DNA of 58,372 bases from Cytobacillus eiseniae (GCF_017874625.1 NZ_JAGIKZ010000022.1:1-58372), one strand, 5' to 3'; shown: positions 39,091 through 48,529, counted from the stretch's first letter. The notes: generated from the sequence alone by a model not told the origin. Made by a program: numbers and translations.

Positions 39091-39276
39091 ATGCCATATG
39101 TAACTGTAAAAATGCTTGAAGGACGTACAGAAGAGCAAAAGCAATTACTTGTAGAGAAGGTAACAGCTGCAGTCAATGAAACAACGGGTGCACCAAAGGA
39201 AAACATCGTTGTCTTCATTGAAGAAATGACAAAAAATCATTATGCAGTTGGTGGAAAACGACTGAGTGACCAATAA
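39091..39276 (+). CDS. ywhB: 4-oxalocrotonate tautomerase family protein (YwhB)
   Basis: A 61-residue tautomerase. The catalytic Pro follows the initiator Met (MPYVTVKMLEGRT), and the Arg residue needed for substrate activation is at position 12. The family forms hexamers and YwhB of B. subtilis ketonises 2-hydroxymuconate in vitro, but the natural substrate is unknown. It stands alone on the plus strand, with its own terminator. Confidence 0.93.
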   Translation: MPYVTVKMLEGRTEEQKQLLVEKVTAAVNETTGAPKENIVVFIEEMTKNHYAVGGKRLSDQ

Positions 39277-39291
39277 TCCTTATAAGAAAAG

Positions 39292-39322
39292 CAGCCGAGC
39301 AATTAATGCTCGGCTTTTTCTT
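39292..39322 (+). terminator. Terminator of ywhB
   Basis: AGCCGAGCA / TGCTCGGCT hairpin, then TTTTCTTTT, 16 bases after the stop. Confidence 0.92.
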
Positions 39323-39387
39323 TTAGCTCTGCTAATTTTCGTGTATGTATGAAAATTCCTACACGGAGGATTTCTGCCCAAAAAGAC

Positions 39388-39610
39388 GAAGAAGCAAAAT
39401 ATAAGCGGAATAATTCCGGTTAATGTAAAAAAGGAAGCTTAAAAAGAGAATATAAGCGGAGAAATTCCGGTTAACTGCTTTAAATTAAGACAAAATCCAT
39501 CCATTTGGATTAGATAAGCGGAAAAACTCCGCTAATTTTTAAGGAAATAGAGGTATTTTCCAATTTAGCCGGAATTTCTCCGCTTATTTTTCAAACATTG
39601 TAAAATCAAC
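39388..39610. repeat. GCGGA-palindrome element, copy e (inverted), overlaps ywgA stop
   Basis: The reverse complement of copies a, c and d, including the backbone (GAAGAAGC...; TGTTTGAAAAATAAGCGG... read on the minus strand). Its edge TGTTGATTTT supplies the last Cys codon and the TGA stop of ywgA. The element may therefore have replaced the original end of that gene. Confidence 0.85.
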
Positions 39611-40130
39611 AGTCAGTTTTAACAGCTTTTTCTTTTAAATTGGCAATATATTGATACGCTTGGTCGATTTCTTCCTCTGTGTAACGCTGCTTGCTTTTAA
39701 GTGTAAATACTTTTTCGATCACTTCTTCTTTCGGAAGATTATCAAAATAAAGAATCGTAGAAACAAGCTCAAGAAATCTCGCATTCTGATTGTTCATATC
39801 CGACATAATTTCTTGAATATTAGGCATGGATACTGGATTTAGGCTTAAAAACTCCTTGCCATTATCTGTTAGTGTATAGCGATATTGATAATACCCGCCC
39901 TTTTTTTCCTTCCATTCATCTAAAAACCCCATATTACAAAGCTCTTCAACCCTTAATGTCAGCTCCTCTGAATAGGGGCCATAAAAGTGAAATTGGAAGC
40001 GTTCTTGAAAGGGAAAGGTCATTTTTTTCGCGATATAAACCATCTTCTGCAGCTTTTTCCGTCCGATAATTTCTTCAGAAGCAGCAATCGCATGTATGAT
40101 TTTGGCATGATCTTTTAACAAGCTCTTCAT
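39606..40130 (-). CDS. ywgA: YwgA family protein
   Basis: A 174-residue protein matching YwgA by position (after ywfO) and sequence (IIGRKKLQKMVYIAKKM, FQFHFYGPYSEELTLRVEEL, shortened). It resembles the SocA/Panacea (DUF4065) antitoxin-like fold, but no toxin gene is adjacent. The function is unknown. GGAG lies upstream of the ATG. The C-terminal TDC-stop lies in a dispersed repeat, so the end of the protein may differ from that of relatives. Confidence 0.85.
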   Translation of the reverse strand: MKSLLKDHAKIIHAIAASEEIIGRKKLQKMVYIAKKMTFPFQERFQFHFYGPYSEELTLRVEELCNMGFLDEWKEKKGGYYQYRYTLTDNGKEFLSLNPVSMPNIQEIMSDMNNQNARFLELVSTILYFDNLPKEEVIEKVFTLKSKQRYTEEEIDQAYQYIANLKEKAVKTDC

Positions 40131-40170
40131 CTCCTACTCCGTTTAATCCCGTATCTATATCTACATTTAT

Positions 40171-41472
40171 TTATTCTAAATCTAGCAGCCTGCGTATTTC
40201 TTTTTTAATTGCTGGCTCTGACGAATCATCATAAAGGAAATCAGCTGGATAATACAATTTATGATCGGTTCTTCTTTTTCCAGAAATCGCGTCAACAATT
40301 TCTGATTCACGTGAGAGTTCCCGGATATCGCCCTTTTTCATTAATAATTGGATAGGGAGTCTTTCTTCCTCTTCCCCAGGACGATAGAAATCATAGGGCA
40401 AATCTGATGAGGAATCGACAACTAGATAATAGTCAGGATCAATGCCAGCTCTCTCAAATAAAATAGATAGCTCTGCTAGCTTCTTATACTCCTTCGCTGG
40501 ATCAAACTCTGAATATTTATAGAGATTCCGATTCATAAAGCGGCAGCATAGGTCACGAAGAATGGAATCTTCCTCCTCTTGCCACATTTGAAAATAATAT
40601 AAAATAACTGCTTCATCAAGCTTGATATAATCTTGTAATTTCATTTCACCATTGAACATGGAATAAAAATGAACAGGCTGTGATTTAAAAGAATAGCTCG
40701 TTTCATGTAGTTGTTTTGCTCGATGGAGGATTTTTGTTAGAATTACTTCTGCACTGCGAGTCACTGGATGAAAATACACTTGCCAATACATTTGATAACG
40801 GCTCATTATGTAATCCTCAACAGCATGCATCCCACTTTGCTTAAAAACAACCTGATCTTCTGTCGGCTGCATCACACGCAGAATTCGCTCCATATCAAAA
40901 TGGCCATAGCTAACCCCTGTGAAATACGCATCCCGTTGAAGGTAATCCATTCGATCAGCATCAATCTGACTTGATATTAAACTGACAACCAGTTTATTTT
41001 TAGAAGTTTTGGCAATGACCTCCGCTACTTTTTTCGGAAAATCCTTGCTTACCTTTGACAGTACTTTATTAACCTCTGTTTCTCCCAGAATAATCGCTCT
41101 TGTAAAATATTCATGATCTAAATCAAAGACTTTTTCAAAGGAATGTGAAAAGGGGCCATGCCCTAAATCATGGAGGAGTGCAGCACATAAGGAGAGCAGA
41201 CGGTCTTCTTCATTCCATTCAGGACTTCCTTTAAATACATCATCAGCAATTCGCCGCACAATTTCATACACACCTAAAGAATGGTTAAAGCGGCTATGCT
41301 CGGCTCCATGAAAGGTTAAATAGGTCGTTCCAAGCTGCTTTATTCTACGAAGTCGTTGAAATTCTTTCGTGCCAATTAAGTCCCAAATGACCCGATCCCT
41401 CACATGGACATAACGATGCACAGGGTCTTTAAATACCTTTTCTTCACGTAATTTCTCCATCGGATATGTCAT
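40171..41472 (-). CDS. ywfO: HD-domain phosphohydrolase YwfO
   Basis: A 433-residue metal-dependent HD protein related to dGTP triphosphohydrolases. Metal ligands are in HSRFNHSLG, LLHDLGHGPFSH and QIDADRMDYLQRDAY. The start MTYPMEKL at 41472 follows GGAGGGAAAAG. YwfO-type proteins hydrolyse nucleotides; the preferred substrate here is not determined. It precedes ywgA with a 40-base gap, so they are probably cotranscribed. Confidence 0.93.
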   Translation of the reverse strand: MTYPMEKLREEKVFKDPVHRYVHVRDRVIWDLIGTKEFQRLRRIKQLGTTYLTFHGAEHSRFNHSLGVYEIVRRIADDVFKGSPEWNEEDRLLSLCAALLHDLGHGPFSHSFEKVFDLDHEYFTRAIILGETEVNKVLSKVSKDFPKKVAEVIAKTSKNKLVVSLISSQIDADRMDYLQRDAYFTGVSYGHFDMERILRVMQPTEDQVVFKQSGMHAVEDYIMSRYQMYWQVYFHPVTRSAEVILTKILHRAKQLHETSYSFKSQPVHFYSMFNGEMKLQDYIKLDEAVILYYFQMWQEEEDSILRDLCCRFMNRNLYKYSEFDPAKEYKKLAELSILFERAGIDPDYYLVVDSSSDLPYDFYRPGEEEERLPIQLLMKKGDIRELSRESEIVDAISGKRRTDHKLYYPADFLYDDSSEPAIKKEIRRLLDLE

Positions 41473-41699
41473 CTTTTCCCTCCGATTTTCCAACTTCTCT
41501 TTATTATATCTTGATTCCATTAGCAATTCACTACGGAAATTTTCCTAGTTTCACCTAAATTCGACAATCAGCCCTTCATTGAAGAACAAGAACAATAGCT
41601 TAGAGATTCTCAGATCATCACCGTACATATTAGTTGTCTCCCTCCCGATAAAGGAAAGGCAATATTGCTGCCGTACATGATACGATCGACGTAAAACAA

Positions 41700-41737
41700 T
41701 AAAAAATCACCTAAGGCTACGATTCAAAGGTGATTTT
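41700..41737 (-). terminator. Terminator of the DUF1450 gene
   Basis: AATCACCT / AGGTGATT hairpin with TTTTTTATT on the minus strand, overlapping the end of the gene. Confidence 0.8.
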
Positions 41738-41960
41738 ACTTTTTTAGCTTTTTATTAATTTTCTCTATTAGCTCATCTTCTGTTAAAGCAGCTAGCGGAC
41801 GATTATTTACAAATGTGAATGTTTTCTTTCTCCCTGGCCCACAATAAGAGTGACAGCCAATTTCAATTGTTGCCTCTGGATCTATTTCTTTTAAGCGTGG
41901 GATTAACGTCTTTAAATTAACACCCAGACAATCGTCGCAAACTCGAAATTCGTTTGCCAT
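41736..41960 (-). CDS. Small DUF1450 (YuzB-like) cysteine protein
   Basis: A 74-residue protein with CDDC (8-11) and [11 protein letters not shown] (36-46), a pattern of four cysteines suited to binding a metal or an Fe-S cluster. It belongs to the DUF1450/YuzB-like group and has the place that ywzC has in B. subtilis, between ywfO and rsfA. No function is known. The upstream gap to rsfA (41961-42340) shows no further gene; an imperfect hairpin near 42155-42195 has no T-tract. Confidence 0.85.
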   Translation of the reverse strand: MANEFRVCDDCLGVNLKTLIPRLKEIDPEATIEIGCHSYCGPGRKKTFTFVNNRPLAALTEDELIEKINKKLKK

Positions 41961-42340
41961 ATATAATTACAACCCTTTCACTCGGTAATCTCTATCTACT
42001 TAAAGTCTGACCGCTGATATTTATTTCTATACAGTCGGCTCTTGCTGTATTTTACAGCTAATATCCTTCTAATGCAAGCCGTTCAACCCAATGATTCCTA
42101 TGAAAATTTCTTACATTTATCCCAAATATACGAGTAGTTGTACAAAAAGCTTGAGATCGATAGGGAAGAAAAAGTCCATCCTCCCTTTCTATCGAGAAGA
42201 AGGCAACCGTAAATAATGGAAATTCTCACTTTATATTAAAATCTACTATCCTTTTAATCCAACTCGTATAAATTTTCCTATAATTGTCCATCCTTACAGT
42301 AAGGTGTTAAAAATAGTACAAAAAATAGGGAGTTGAGTAT

Positions 42341-43099
42341 ATGAAAGTTCGACAAGATGCATGGACAGATGAAAATGATTTATTACTAGCAGAAACCGTA
42401 TTAAGACATGTTAGAGAAGGAAGCACACAATTAAATGCGTTTGAAGAGGTAGGAGACAAGCTAGATCGTACTTCTGCTGCTTGTGGGTTTCGCTGGAATG
42501 CCGTTGTAAGGCATCAGTATGAAAAGGCACTTCAGCTAGCAAAGAAACAGCGCAAACAAAGACAGCGCATACTCGGTAAGGAGCAGGCTGGCAAGAAAAA
42601 GCTGCTATATTCCCCACCAGTTCCAGAGATCAGTGAGCTTGAAGTTACAGATATTTTAGTACAGGAGCCCGTTTCTGTACAAGAGGAATTTTCTCAAGAA
42701 TTCTCTGAGGAATTATCGGCAGAAATAACGGAAACCAAATCGATTCCAGCTCCAGCATACACAGAAACAACAAGCATGCCAATCAGTTCAGAAATGAATC
42801 TCGATCGTGTCATGGCATACTTACAATCTTTAAAACATTCGAGTATTCAATTAGATATATTAAGAAATGAGAATGAAAGATTAAAACGTGAAAACGCACA
42901 GATTAAGAGCCGTAACGAGGAATTAGAGGGTAAAATTGGACAATTGGAACAAAATACCATTACCATTCAGGAAGATTACGAGACATTAATGAAAATTATG
43001 AATCGAGCACGTAAACTTGTACTCTTTGATGAGGAAGAACGACCTGCAACTAAATTCAAAATGGATCGAAATGGCAATTTAGAAAAAGTAGCCGAGTAA
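42341..43099 (+). CDS. rsfA: Prespore-specific regulator RsfA
   Basis: A 252-residue sporulation regulator. The N-terminal Myb/SANT-like DNA-binding domain ([20 protein letters not shown] ... GFRWNAVVR) is followed by a variable acidic linker (about 100-150) and a coiled coil ([20 protein letters not shown] and onward). In B. subtilis RsfA modulates sigma-F-dependent genes in the forespore. GGGAG precedes the ATG. A forespore promoter could not be assigned with confidence. Confidence 0.93.
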   Translation: MKVRQDAWTDENDLLLAETVLRHVREGSTQLNAFEEVGDKLDRTSAACGFRWNAVVRHQYEKALQLAKKQRKQRQRILGKEQAGKKKLLYSPPVPEISELEVTDILVQEPVSVQEEFSQEFSEELSAEITETKSIPAPAYTETTSMPISSEMNLDRVMAYLQSLKHSSIQLDILRNENERLKRENAQIKSRNEELEGKIGQLEQNTITIQEDYETLMKIMNRARKLVLFDEEERPATKFKMDRNGNLEKVAE

Positions 43100-43149
43100 T
43101 TTGATGGCTGCAGTGAAATAGGAGAAAAGGCAATCATCCTCGATTAAGA

Positions 43150-43179
43150 AAAGCCGTAGCTGCTATGTTACGGCTTTTT
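43150..43179. terminator. Bidirectional terminator, rsfA / lipL
   Basis: AAAGCCGTA / TACGGCTTT hairpin (interrupted by a short loop), with a T-run on the plus side and TTTTCTT on the minus side. It lies between the convergent genes rsfA and lipL. Confidence 0.88.
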
Positions 43180-44017
43180 ATTCATTTGCATCCCCAAGCA
43201 CCTTCTCATTTCGTAAAACAACACGATCATAATACGCATCAAATAATGGCTGTTCTTCCTCTTGAAGTACACCAGCATAAAGGTGTCTGCATCGATTTTT
43301 CAAAGCAGTTAAAAAACGAAACATGACATCTTGAACTGTCAAGTTTTGCTGCAATAAATCGGATAAGGAGGCCATCACAGCAGGATCTATTTCTGGATAT
43401 TGGAATTTTGTTTCTTCCCCATTCCTTGATCGATTGTAGAATTGTCCAATCAACTCCGCTCGATTACTCCCACTGCCATTCACACATAAATAGATTTGCA
43501 CAGCCACCCCATTCCGAAGCCGTCTTTGCGAAATGCCTGCAAATTTTTTATCATCAATACTTAAATCATAGCTTCCAGGGCAATAAGAGCCAACAATTTC
43601 CTTTGCTTCTATTTCTATATTAAAATCTGAAAACATTTCTTTTATTAGCATCCACATCGCATCATAGCCACGATTAATATCAATGCCCTTTTCCTTTTCA
43701 GGGAAAATAAGTGAAACATTGAGAACACCCTCATCAAGCACAACAGCCAATCCGCCTGAATTTCTCACAATCACATGATAGCCTTGACTCTTTAGAAAAT
43801 TAATTCCTTCCGTCAAATAAGGCAATTTCGTATCTTGAATCCCTAGAACGATCGTCTTTTCATGAACCCATGCTCTTGCTGTCGGTGGAGCAATGCCGCC
43901 TCCTACAGAAGCACATAACGTATCATCCATCCCAAAGGAATGCAATGCAGGCAAATGGATGGCTAACACTGATTCATCAATTACCCGCCATTGTTCTTGC
44001 TGTAATAAATCTTTCAT
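43178..44017 (-). CDS. lipL: Octanoyl-[GcvH]:protein N-octanoyltransferase
   Basis: A 279-residue amidotransferase of the lipoate/biotin ligase fold. It moves octanoyl groups from GcvH to E2 subunits during lipoate synthesis. The active-site Cys146 lies in [25 protein letters not shown] (cited in parts), and [20 protein letters not shown] (shortened) forms the acyl-binding loop. It matches LipL (YwfL) of B. subtilis in length and position. GAGGAG precedes the ATG. Confidence 0.94.
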   Translation of the reverse strand: MKDLLQQEQWRVIDESVLAIHLPALHSFGMDDTLCASVGGGIAPPTARAWVHEKTIVLGIQDTKLPYLTEGINFLKSQGYHVIVRNSGGLAVVLDEGVLNVSLIFPEKEKGIDINRGYDAMWMLIKEMFSDFNIEIEAKEIVGSYCPGSYDLSIDDKKFAGISQRRLRNGVAVQIYLCVNGSGSNRAELIGQFYNRSRNGEETKFQYPEIDPAVMASLSDLLQQNLTVQDVMFRFLTALKNRCRHLYAGVLQEEEQPLFDAYYDRVVLRNEKVLGDANE

Positions 44018-44039
44018 TTATTGAACTCCTCTATGTTTA

Positions 44040-44180
44040 TTGAAACATTTTTGTATTTATTCGCTAACATTTGATTTTATTGGCCGTCTTTTGCCTTTTA
44101 TTCGCCAAAAGTTAATTATATTGGCCGTCCATTGCTTTATATTCGCCAAAACTAACCGTTTATCCGCCAAAACCAATTAT
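44040..44180. repeat. Small TATTCGCCAA / TTGGCCGTC repeat cluster
   Basis: Between lipL and pta: TTTATTCGC-type sequences (44057, about 44099, 44139, 44159) alternate with ATTGGCCGTC (44081, 44120). TTCGCCAA and TTGGC can pair locally. It is a third kind of palindromic cluster with its own sequence and lies in the leader region of lipL. Confidence 0.65.
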
Positions 44181-44197
44181 ACCAACAAGAAATATAG

Positions 44198-44229
44198 AAA
44201 AAAAGAGCTAGATCCGATGACTAGCTCTC
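44198..44229 (-). terminator. Terminator of pta
   Basis: AGAGCTAG / CTAGCTCT hairpin with TTTTTTTC on the minus strand, 11 bases after the pta stop. Confidence 0.88.
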
Positions 44230-44239
44230 TCCATCTACT

Positions 44240-45217
44240 CTATTGATTAAGTGCCTGTGCAGCTGTAATTAAAGCGAGCTTATATACATCCTCTTCATTG
44301 CAGCCACGTGATAAATCATTTACCGGTCGGTTTAATCCTTGCAAAATCGGGCCAATCGCTTCAAAGTTACCAAGGCGCTGGGCGATTTTATAACCGATAT
44401 TTCCTGCTTCAAGACTTGGGAAAATAAATACATTCGCATCTCCCTGAATTTCTGAGTCTGGAGCTTTCTTTTTTGCTACAGAAGGGACGAAGGCTGCATC
44501 AAATTGGAATTCTCCATCTAAGGTCAACTCAGGTGCACGTAATTTCGCTTCCTTTACTGCCTCTGCTACCTTTTCTGTTTCTGGAGATACTGCCGAACCT
44601 TTTGTCGAAAAGCTGAGCATCGCTACGCGCGGCTTGACATCAAACATTTCCGCTGTTTTCGCACTTTCAATCGCAATTTCAGCTAAGTCCTGGCTAGTAG
44701 GTGAAATATTGATGGCGCAGTCTGCAAAAATGTACTTTTCATCCTCGCGAACCATAATAAAGACACCCGATGTTTTGCTGACCCCTTCCTTTGTTTTAAT
44801 GATTTGCAATGCCGGGCGGACAGTGTCAGCCGTAGAGTGAGCCGCACCACTCACAAGTCCATCTGCTTTATTCATATAAACAAGCATCGTTCCAAAATAG
44901 TTTTCATCCTTTAATATGTTTCTCGCATCTTCTTCTGACACTTTGCCCTTTCTTCTTTCAACAAATGCCGTCACACATTCATCCATCTGCTCAAATTGAT
45001 TTGGGTCATAAATCTCCGCAGATTCCAATGCAATATTCAGTTCATTCGCTTTTGCTTCAATTTCTTTAGCATTCCCAATTAAGATGGGGGTAAGTAATTG
45101 TTCAGCAGCTAATCTTCCTGCTGCAGCCAAAATTCGTTCATCCATTCCTTCAGGAAAAACAATCTTCAGTTTCTTTCCAGTCACATTTTCTTTTAAAACC
45201 GTAAATAAATCACTCAT
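44240..45217 (-). CDS. pta: Phosphate acetyltransferase
   Basis: A 325-residue phosphotransacetylase that interconverts acetyl-CoA and acetyl phosphate in overflow metabolism. The family motifs ADGLVSGAAHSTADTVRPALQ (shortened), FADCAINISP and VFIFPSLEAGNIGYKI are present. It is the short class without the N-terminal regulatory domain. GAGGAG lies before the ATG. The 479-base gap upstream (45218-45696) holds a fragment resembling a dispersed repeat near 45295 (TTGTCCAGCTTCTAGCG) and no gene. I see no good cre site there. Confidence 0.96.
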   Translation of the reverse strand: MSDLFTVLKENVTGKKLKIVFPEGMDERILAAAGRLAAEQLLTPILIGNAKEIEAKANELNIALESAEIYDPNQFEQMDECVTAFVERRKGKVSEEDARNILKDENYFGTMLVYMNKADGLVSGAAHSTADTVRPALQIIKTKEGVSKTSGVFIMVREDEKYIFADCAINISPTSQDLAEIAIESAKTAEMFDVKPRVAMLSFSTKGSAVSPETEKVAEAVKEAKLRAPELTLDGEFQFDAAFVPSVAKKKAPDSEIQGDANVFIFPSLEAGNIGYKIAQRLGNFEAIGPILQGLNRPVNDLSRGCNEEDVYKLALITAAQALNQ

Positions 45218-45696
45218 TAATAGTCCTCCTCATTTTTTATATGTAGGTAGATAAGTAGTCTTTCTTTATAAGATAAGAAAGCATTTTTCGGGGCCAGAGG
45301 ATTGTCCAGCTTCTAGCGTCCATTGGATTGCAGACAGATCAGCTTTGATTTGCCTGCTCACTCGTTTTCATCCCGGAGCCACGCCCGTCCATACGTCCGC
45401 CAATAGTAGCCTTCCTCTTTTCTTTTCCTTCTTTAGGATACGCAATCAAGCAAAATTATCAAGTTTGTTTCACTATCATTCCGATATCTTTATTTTCACC
45501 AATTTCTCAATTATTCATCAACTAAAGCATACCTAACCTATTTTACTATTTGCACATTGTTACAAAATATCCACAAATCTGTCATATAAATCGAGATACT
45601 TTAATTTTACTGAGTTTTATTCTCATATAATTTGGAGAAACTATGATATAGTTATGGTGTGATTCATCGCACATATACATATTAGGAGTGATAGCA

Positions 45697-46443
45697 ATGA
45701 GTGAAGCAGCAAAAACGCTTGAGGGCTGGTATTGTTTACATGACTTCCGTGCCATCGATTGGACATCTTGGAAAATGTTATCGAGTGATGAGCGTCAAGC
45801 AGCTACCCATGAGTTTTTATCCCTTTTAGATAAGTGGAATACAACTCAAAGCGAGAAAAAAGGAAGCCATGCACTTTACACGATTGTTGGTCAAAAGGCT
45901 GATTTCATGATGATGATTCTACGACCGACTTTAGAAGAAGTAAATGAAATCGAAAATGAATTTAATAAGACAAAATTAGCTGAATATACAGTACCTACCT
46001 CTTCTTATGTGTCAATTGTTGAATTAAGCAATTACTTGCCATCTGATCAAGATCCATATCAAAGCCCTGAGATTTTGGCTCGTCTGTATCCGATTCTTCC
46101 TAAAGCAAAGCATGTTTGTTTCTATCCAATGGACAAGCGCCGTCAGGGCGATGACAACTGGTACATGCTACCAATGGAAGATCGCCGCAATATGATGCGT
46201 AGCCACGGAATGATCGGCCGTCAATACGCAGGCAAAGTAAAACAAATTATTACTGGATCTGTAGGCTTTGATGATTATGAATGGGGCGTTACATTATTCT
46301 CTGATGATGCCCTTCAATTCAAGAAGCTTGTATATGAAATGCGCTTCGATGAAGTGAGTGCTCGTTATGGTGAATTTGGTTCATTCTTCGTTGGAAACAT
46401 CCTTGCAGAAGACAAAGTTGCCGACCTTTTACATGTTAATTAA
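45697..46443 (+). CDS. hemQ: Coproheme decarboxylase HemQ
   Basis: A 248-residue chlorite-dismutase-fold protein that converts coproheme III to heme b in the last step of the Gram-positive pathway. The reactive Tyr lies in CFYPMDKRR (Tyr143) and the proximal His in MRSHGMIGR (His170). The start at 45697 is eight bases after AGGAG; an in-frame GTG nine bases upstream overlaps that site. It is divergent from pta. Confidence 0.96.
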   Translation: MSEAAKTLEGWYCLHDFRAIDWTSWKMLSSDERQAATHEFLSLLDKWNTTQSEKKGSHALYTIVGQKADFMMMILRPTLEEVNEIENEFNKTKLAEYTVPTSSYVSIVELSNYLPSDQDPYQSPEILARLYPILPKAKHVCFYPMDKRRQGDDNWYMLPMEDRRNMMRSHGMIGRQYAGKVKQIITGSVGFDDYEWGVTLFSDDALQFKKLVYEMRFDEVSARYGEFGSFFVGNILAEDKVADLLHVN

Positions 46444-46456
46444 TTGATTCACATTT

Positions 46457-46494
46457 AGCCACCTAGCAATGATGATTGCTAGGTGGTTTTTTGT
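46457..46494 (+). terminator. Terminator of hemQ
   Basis: CCACCTAGCAAT / ATTGCTAGGTGG perfect stem with a four-base loop, then TTTTTT. Confidence 0.95.
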
Positions 46495-46502
46495 TTTTAA
46501 CT

Positions 46503-46796
46503 GGCTATTTTCTAAAAGATTGTTGTTTTTAAATCAAATGTTTTACCAATTAAGTCGGTTGATTGGAGCGGAAGGTGCGAGATCCTCGAAAATGCTGTCG
46601 CATTTCCTTCGTGCGGTGTGAATTCTAAGAAGCCTACTCAATGTCCTGTGGGATGCGTTGGACAGCTGAGACCCCGCAGGAGCGTGAGCGACGAGGAGGC
46701 TCAAGCGGACAACCCCACGGAAAGGGAGCAACCTGGAGCAGAAATCAACCTTTACCAACTTTATCTTAATAAGCAACAATGTTTGCGAAAACAGCC
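46503..46796. mobile_element. MITE-like element, copy 3 (inverted)
   Basis: A 294-bp copy in the opposite orientation to the other three, from GGCTATTTTCTAAAAGATTG to AACAATGTTTGCGAAAACAG. It has the internal AAATGCTGTCGCATTT block. It lies in the hemQ-gerQ gap (46444-46997). A target duplication is not obvious. Further on, 46849-46873 is a perfect A/T-rich hairpin (ATGCTTTTTTT / AAAAAAAGCAT) with no assigned role. Confidence 0.85.
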
Positions 46797-46997
46797 TTAA
46801 TTTTAATAATATCGCTTGCCTACAAAACCTATCATAGGGTGTTCGCATATGCTTTTTTTCATAAAAAAAGCATAAAAAAACAGGCCTATACATACAAATG
46901 AATTAGTGAGGATTGATTATTTCTCTTTGTCCATTCATCTACTATTCACTTATGAACAAAAGTGTTGATTACTTTGATTTTTCTAGGAGGGAAACGT

Positions 46998-47459
46998 GTG
47001 AGTCAAAATTACAACCAATACACTGCATACCCTTATTATGGGTATCCACTTCAAGCACAAACAAGTGGGACTCAAAGGGTATATGGCGCCCCACCAACAG
47101 CCTATCAGCAAGTGCCAGGTGTTACCGCTCAGTCAGTAGGAGGTGTCACCCCCACTCAATCCCATGGGATGCTTCCAATTGAACAGTCTTATATCGAAAA
47201 CATTCTTCGGCTAAACAGAGGAAAGCTAGCAACGGTATACACAACTTTTGAGAATAATAGCAAATGGAATGCCCAAATATTTGAAGGCATTGTTGAAGCT
47301 GCTGGAAGAGATCATCTAATCATTAGTGATCCTCAAACAGGAAAGCGATACTTAATCCCGATGGTTTATTTAGATTATGTCACATTTGATGAAGAAATTG
47401 AGTATGATTATCCATCATTTGGCGGCTCACCTGGACTCTCAACCTATAGTCCTCGCTAA
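46998..47459 (+). CDS. gerQ: Spore coat / germination protein GerQ
   Basis: A 153-residue coat protein. The N-terminal half is rich in Tyr, Gln, Pro and Gly (NYNQYTAYPYYGYPLQ), as in coat proteins; the C-terminal half (SYIENILRLNRGKLATVY to YLIPMVYLDYVTFDEEIEY, shortened) is the conserved GerQ domain. In B. subtilis GerQ is crosslinked by transglutaminase and is needed for the lytic enzyme CwlJ; cwlJ is not in this window. I place the start at GTG 46998, seven bases after AGGAGG. Confidence 0.93.
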   Translation: MSQNYNQYTAYPYYGYPLQAQTSGTQRVYGAPPTAYQQVPGVTAQSVGGVTPTQSHGMLPIEQSYIENILRLNRGKLATVYTTFENNSKWNAQIFEGIVEAAGRDHLIISDPQTGKRYLIPMVYLDYVTFDEEIEYDYPSFGGSPGLSTYSPR

Positions 47460-47466
47460 TACAGCC

Positions 47467-47504
47467 AGAAAGGGCTTTGACTAAAATAAGTCAAAGCCCT
47501 TTCT
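47467..47504. terminator. Bidirectional terminator, gerQ / ywdK
   Basis: AGAAAGGGCTTTGACT / AGTCAAAGCCCTTTCT, a perfect 16-bp stem with a six-base loop, between two convergent genes. Confidence 0.92.
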
Positions 47505-47508
47505 GCTC

Positions 47509-47880
47509 TTATAAATACTTGACTGCAGCAATGATTAACAGTACCCAGCCAATTAAAAAACTAACGCCTCCAAGTGGAGTGATCGCACCAAGAACACTCA
47601 CTCCTGTTAAGGTTAAAATATACAGGCTGCCTGAAAAGAGAATAATACCAATTAACATTGCCCAACCTGACCAAGATAATAAAGCAGTCGCAGGCAATTT
47701 GCCAAGTAAAACACCAATCACTAGTATTCCAGTCGCATGAAACATTTGATAGGTTACACCTGTTTTCCATGTTTCTAAATACTTAGGCTCGACCATTTTT
47801 TCCAAGCCATGTGCTCCAAACGCCCCAAGCGCCACCGCTAAAAAGGCATTAACAGCACCGATTATAATAAATAGCTTCAT
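47509..47880 (-). CDS. ywdK: DUF423 membrane protein YwdK
   Basis: A 123-residue membrane protein with four hydrophobic helices, starting MKLFIIIGAVNAFLAVALGAFGAHG (shortened). The GAFGAHGLE motif after helix 1 marks the DUF423 family, whose function is unknown. The start at 47880 lies after GAGGAGCGGAAAG. It begins 21 bases after the end of ywdI and is probably cotranscribed with it. Confidence 0.9.
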   Translation of the reverse strand: MKLFIIIGAVNAFLAVALGAFGAHGLEKMVEPKYLETWKTGVTYQMFHATGILVIGVLLGKLPATALLSWSGWAMLIGIILFSGSLYILTLTGVSVLGAITPLGGVSFLIGWVLLIIAAVKYL

Positions 47881-47901
47881 CTTTCCGCTCCTCTCCATCT
47901 T

Positions 47902-48165
47902 TTAAAAGTCAAACAAGGAGTCCCCGTTTGCATCGTCTTCCATTTCTATTCTTTTTGACTGCTGTATCATAGTCGGCTGAATCGGTTCAATCGTCTGAGG
48001 AATCTTTGAAATGGAGCTTTCCTTTATTGGCTCTTCAAGAATCAGCTCACAAATGGATTTCATTGCATGGACTCTTTCCCTCATCCTTGCAATGCTTTCA
48101 CTCGACCTAGCCTCATGTAATTCCTTCTCTATTTTACTAAGTAAATGCTGGATGGAAATGTTCAA
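47902..48165 (-). CDS. ywdI: YwdI family protein (DUF5327)
   Basis: An 87-residue, mostly helical protein (LNISIQHLLSKIEKELHEAR at the N-terminus, then MRERVHAMKSICELILEEP). The start is TTG at 48165, eight bases after GGAGG, rather than the longer in-frame ATG upstream, which would overlap the preceding small gene. Function unknown. It belongs with ywdK on synteny. Confidence 0.8.
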   Translation of the reverse strand: MNISIQHLLSKIEKELHEARSSESIARMRERVHAMKSICELILEEPIKESSISKIPQTIEPIQPTMIQQSKRIEMEDDANGDSLFDF

Positions 48166-48188
48166 CTTACTCCCCTCCGAATGGAAAA

Positions 48189-48365
48189 TTATCGATCCAC
48201 TTTCTTTTGAAAGCGCAGGCAAGGCTGACCAGATGCTCTTCTTACATCTAATGATGGCAAATTGGCTGTTTTAAACTGAAATGCTTTGCAGCCTTTTGGA
48301 AATTGCTGATCCCAAGTGACGTAGAAGAACTTACATTTGAAACAATCAATTCTTTTTTTAGTCAT
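48189..48365 (-). CDS. Small conserved cysteine protein, unknown function
   Basis: A 58-residue protein, MTKKRIDCFKCKFFYVTWD and onward, with CFKC, a later GCKAFQFKT and a fourth Cys in GQPCLRF. The four cysteines suggest a small zinc-binding fold. AAAGGA is nine bases before the ATG. It starts a compact set with ywdI and ywdK. I recognise the pattern as a small Bacillaceae protein but cannot name a function. Confidence 0.75.
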   Translation of the reverse strand: MTKKRIDCFKCKFFYVTWDQQFPKGCKAFQFKTANLPSLDVRRASGQPCLRFQKKVDR

Positions 48366-48529
48366 TTTACCCATTCCTTTAATTAATCAACATTTATTAT
48401 ACATGAACACTTTTTATTTATCGATCATCCCCTCTTATTTCCGTTCCTTCATCTTTCGACAAATGCTGTCTGTTTCACGTGAAACACCTTATTTCCTGGG
48501 GAATTTTGTCTACTGAACTTAATAATAAA

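Noticed and set aside
41560..41566. TTCGACA, a possible Spo0A box upstream of ywfO
   Set aside because: A seven-base match is expected several times by chance in 58 kb, and nothing else links ywfO to Spo0A. A similar TTCGACA near 37635 lies behind genes, which supports chance.
45295..45420. Possible further dispersed repeat or gene remnant before pta
   Set aside because: Only TTGTCCAGCTTCTAGCG resembles the start of the GCGCC family; the rest does not align with the other copies by eye, so I did not list it as a copy.
46543..46893. Reading frames inside the MITE-like elements (also at 7549-7788, 22231-22434, 48562-48789)
   Set aside because: They recur only because the repeat recurs; frames are broken differently in each copy, and there are no ribosome binding sites.
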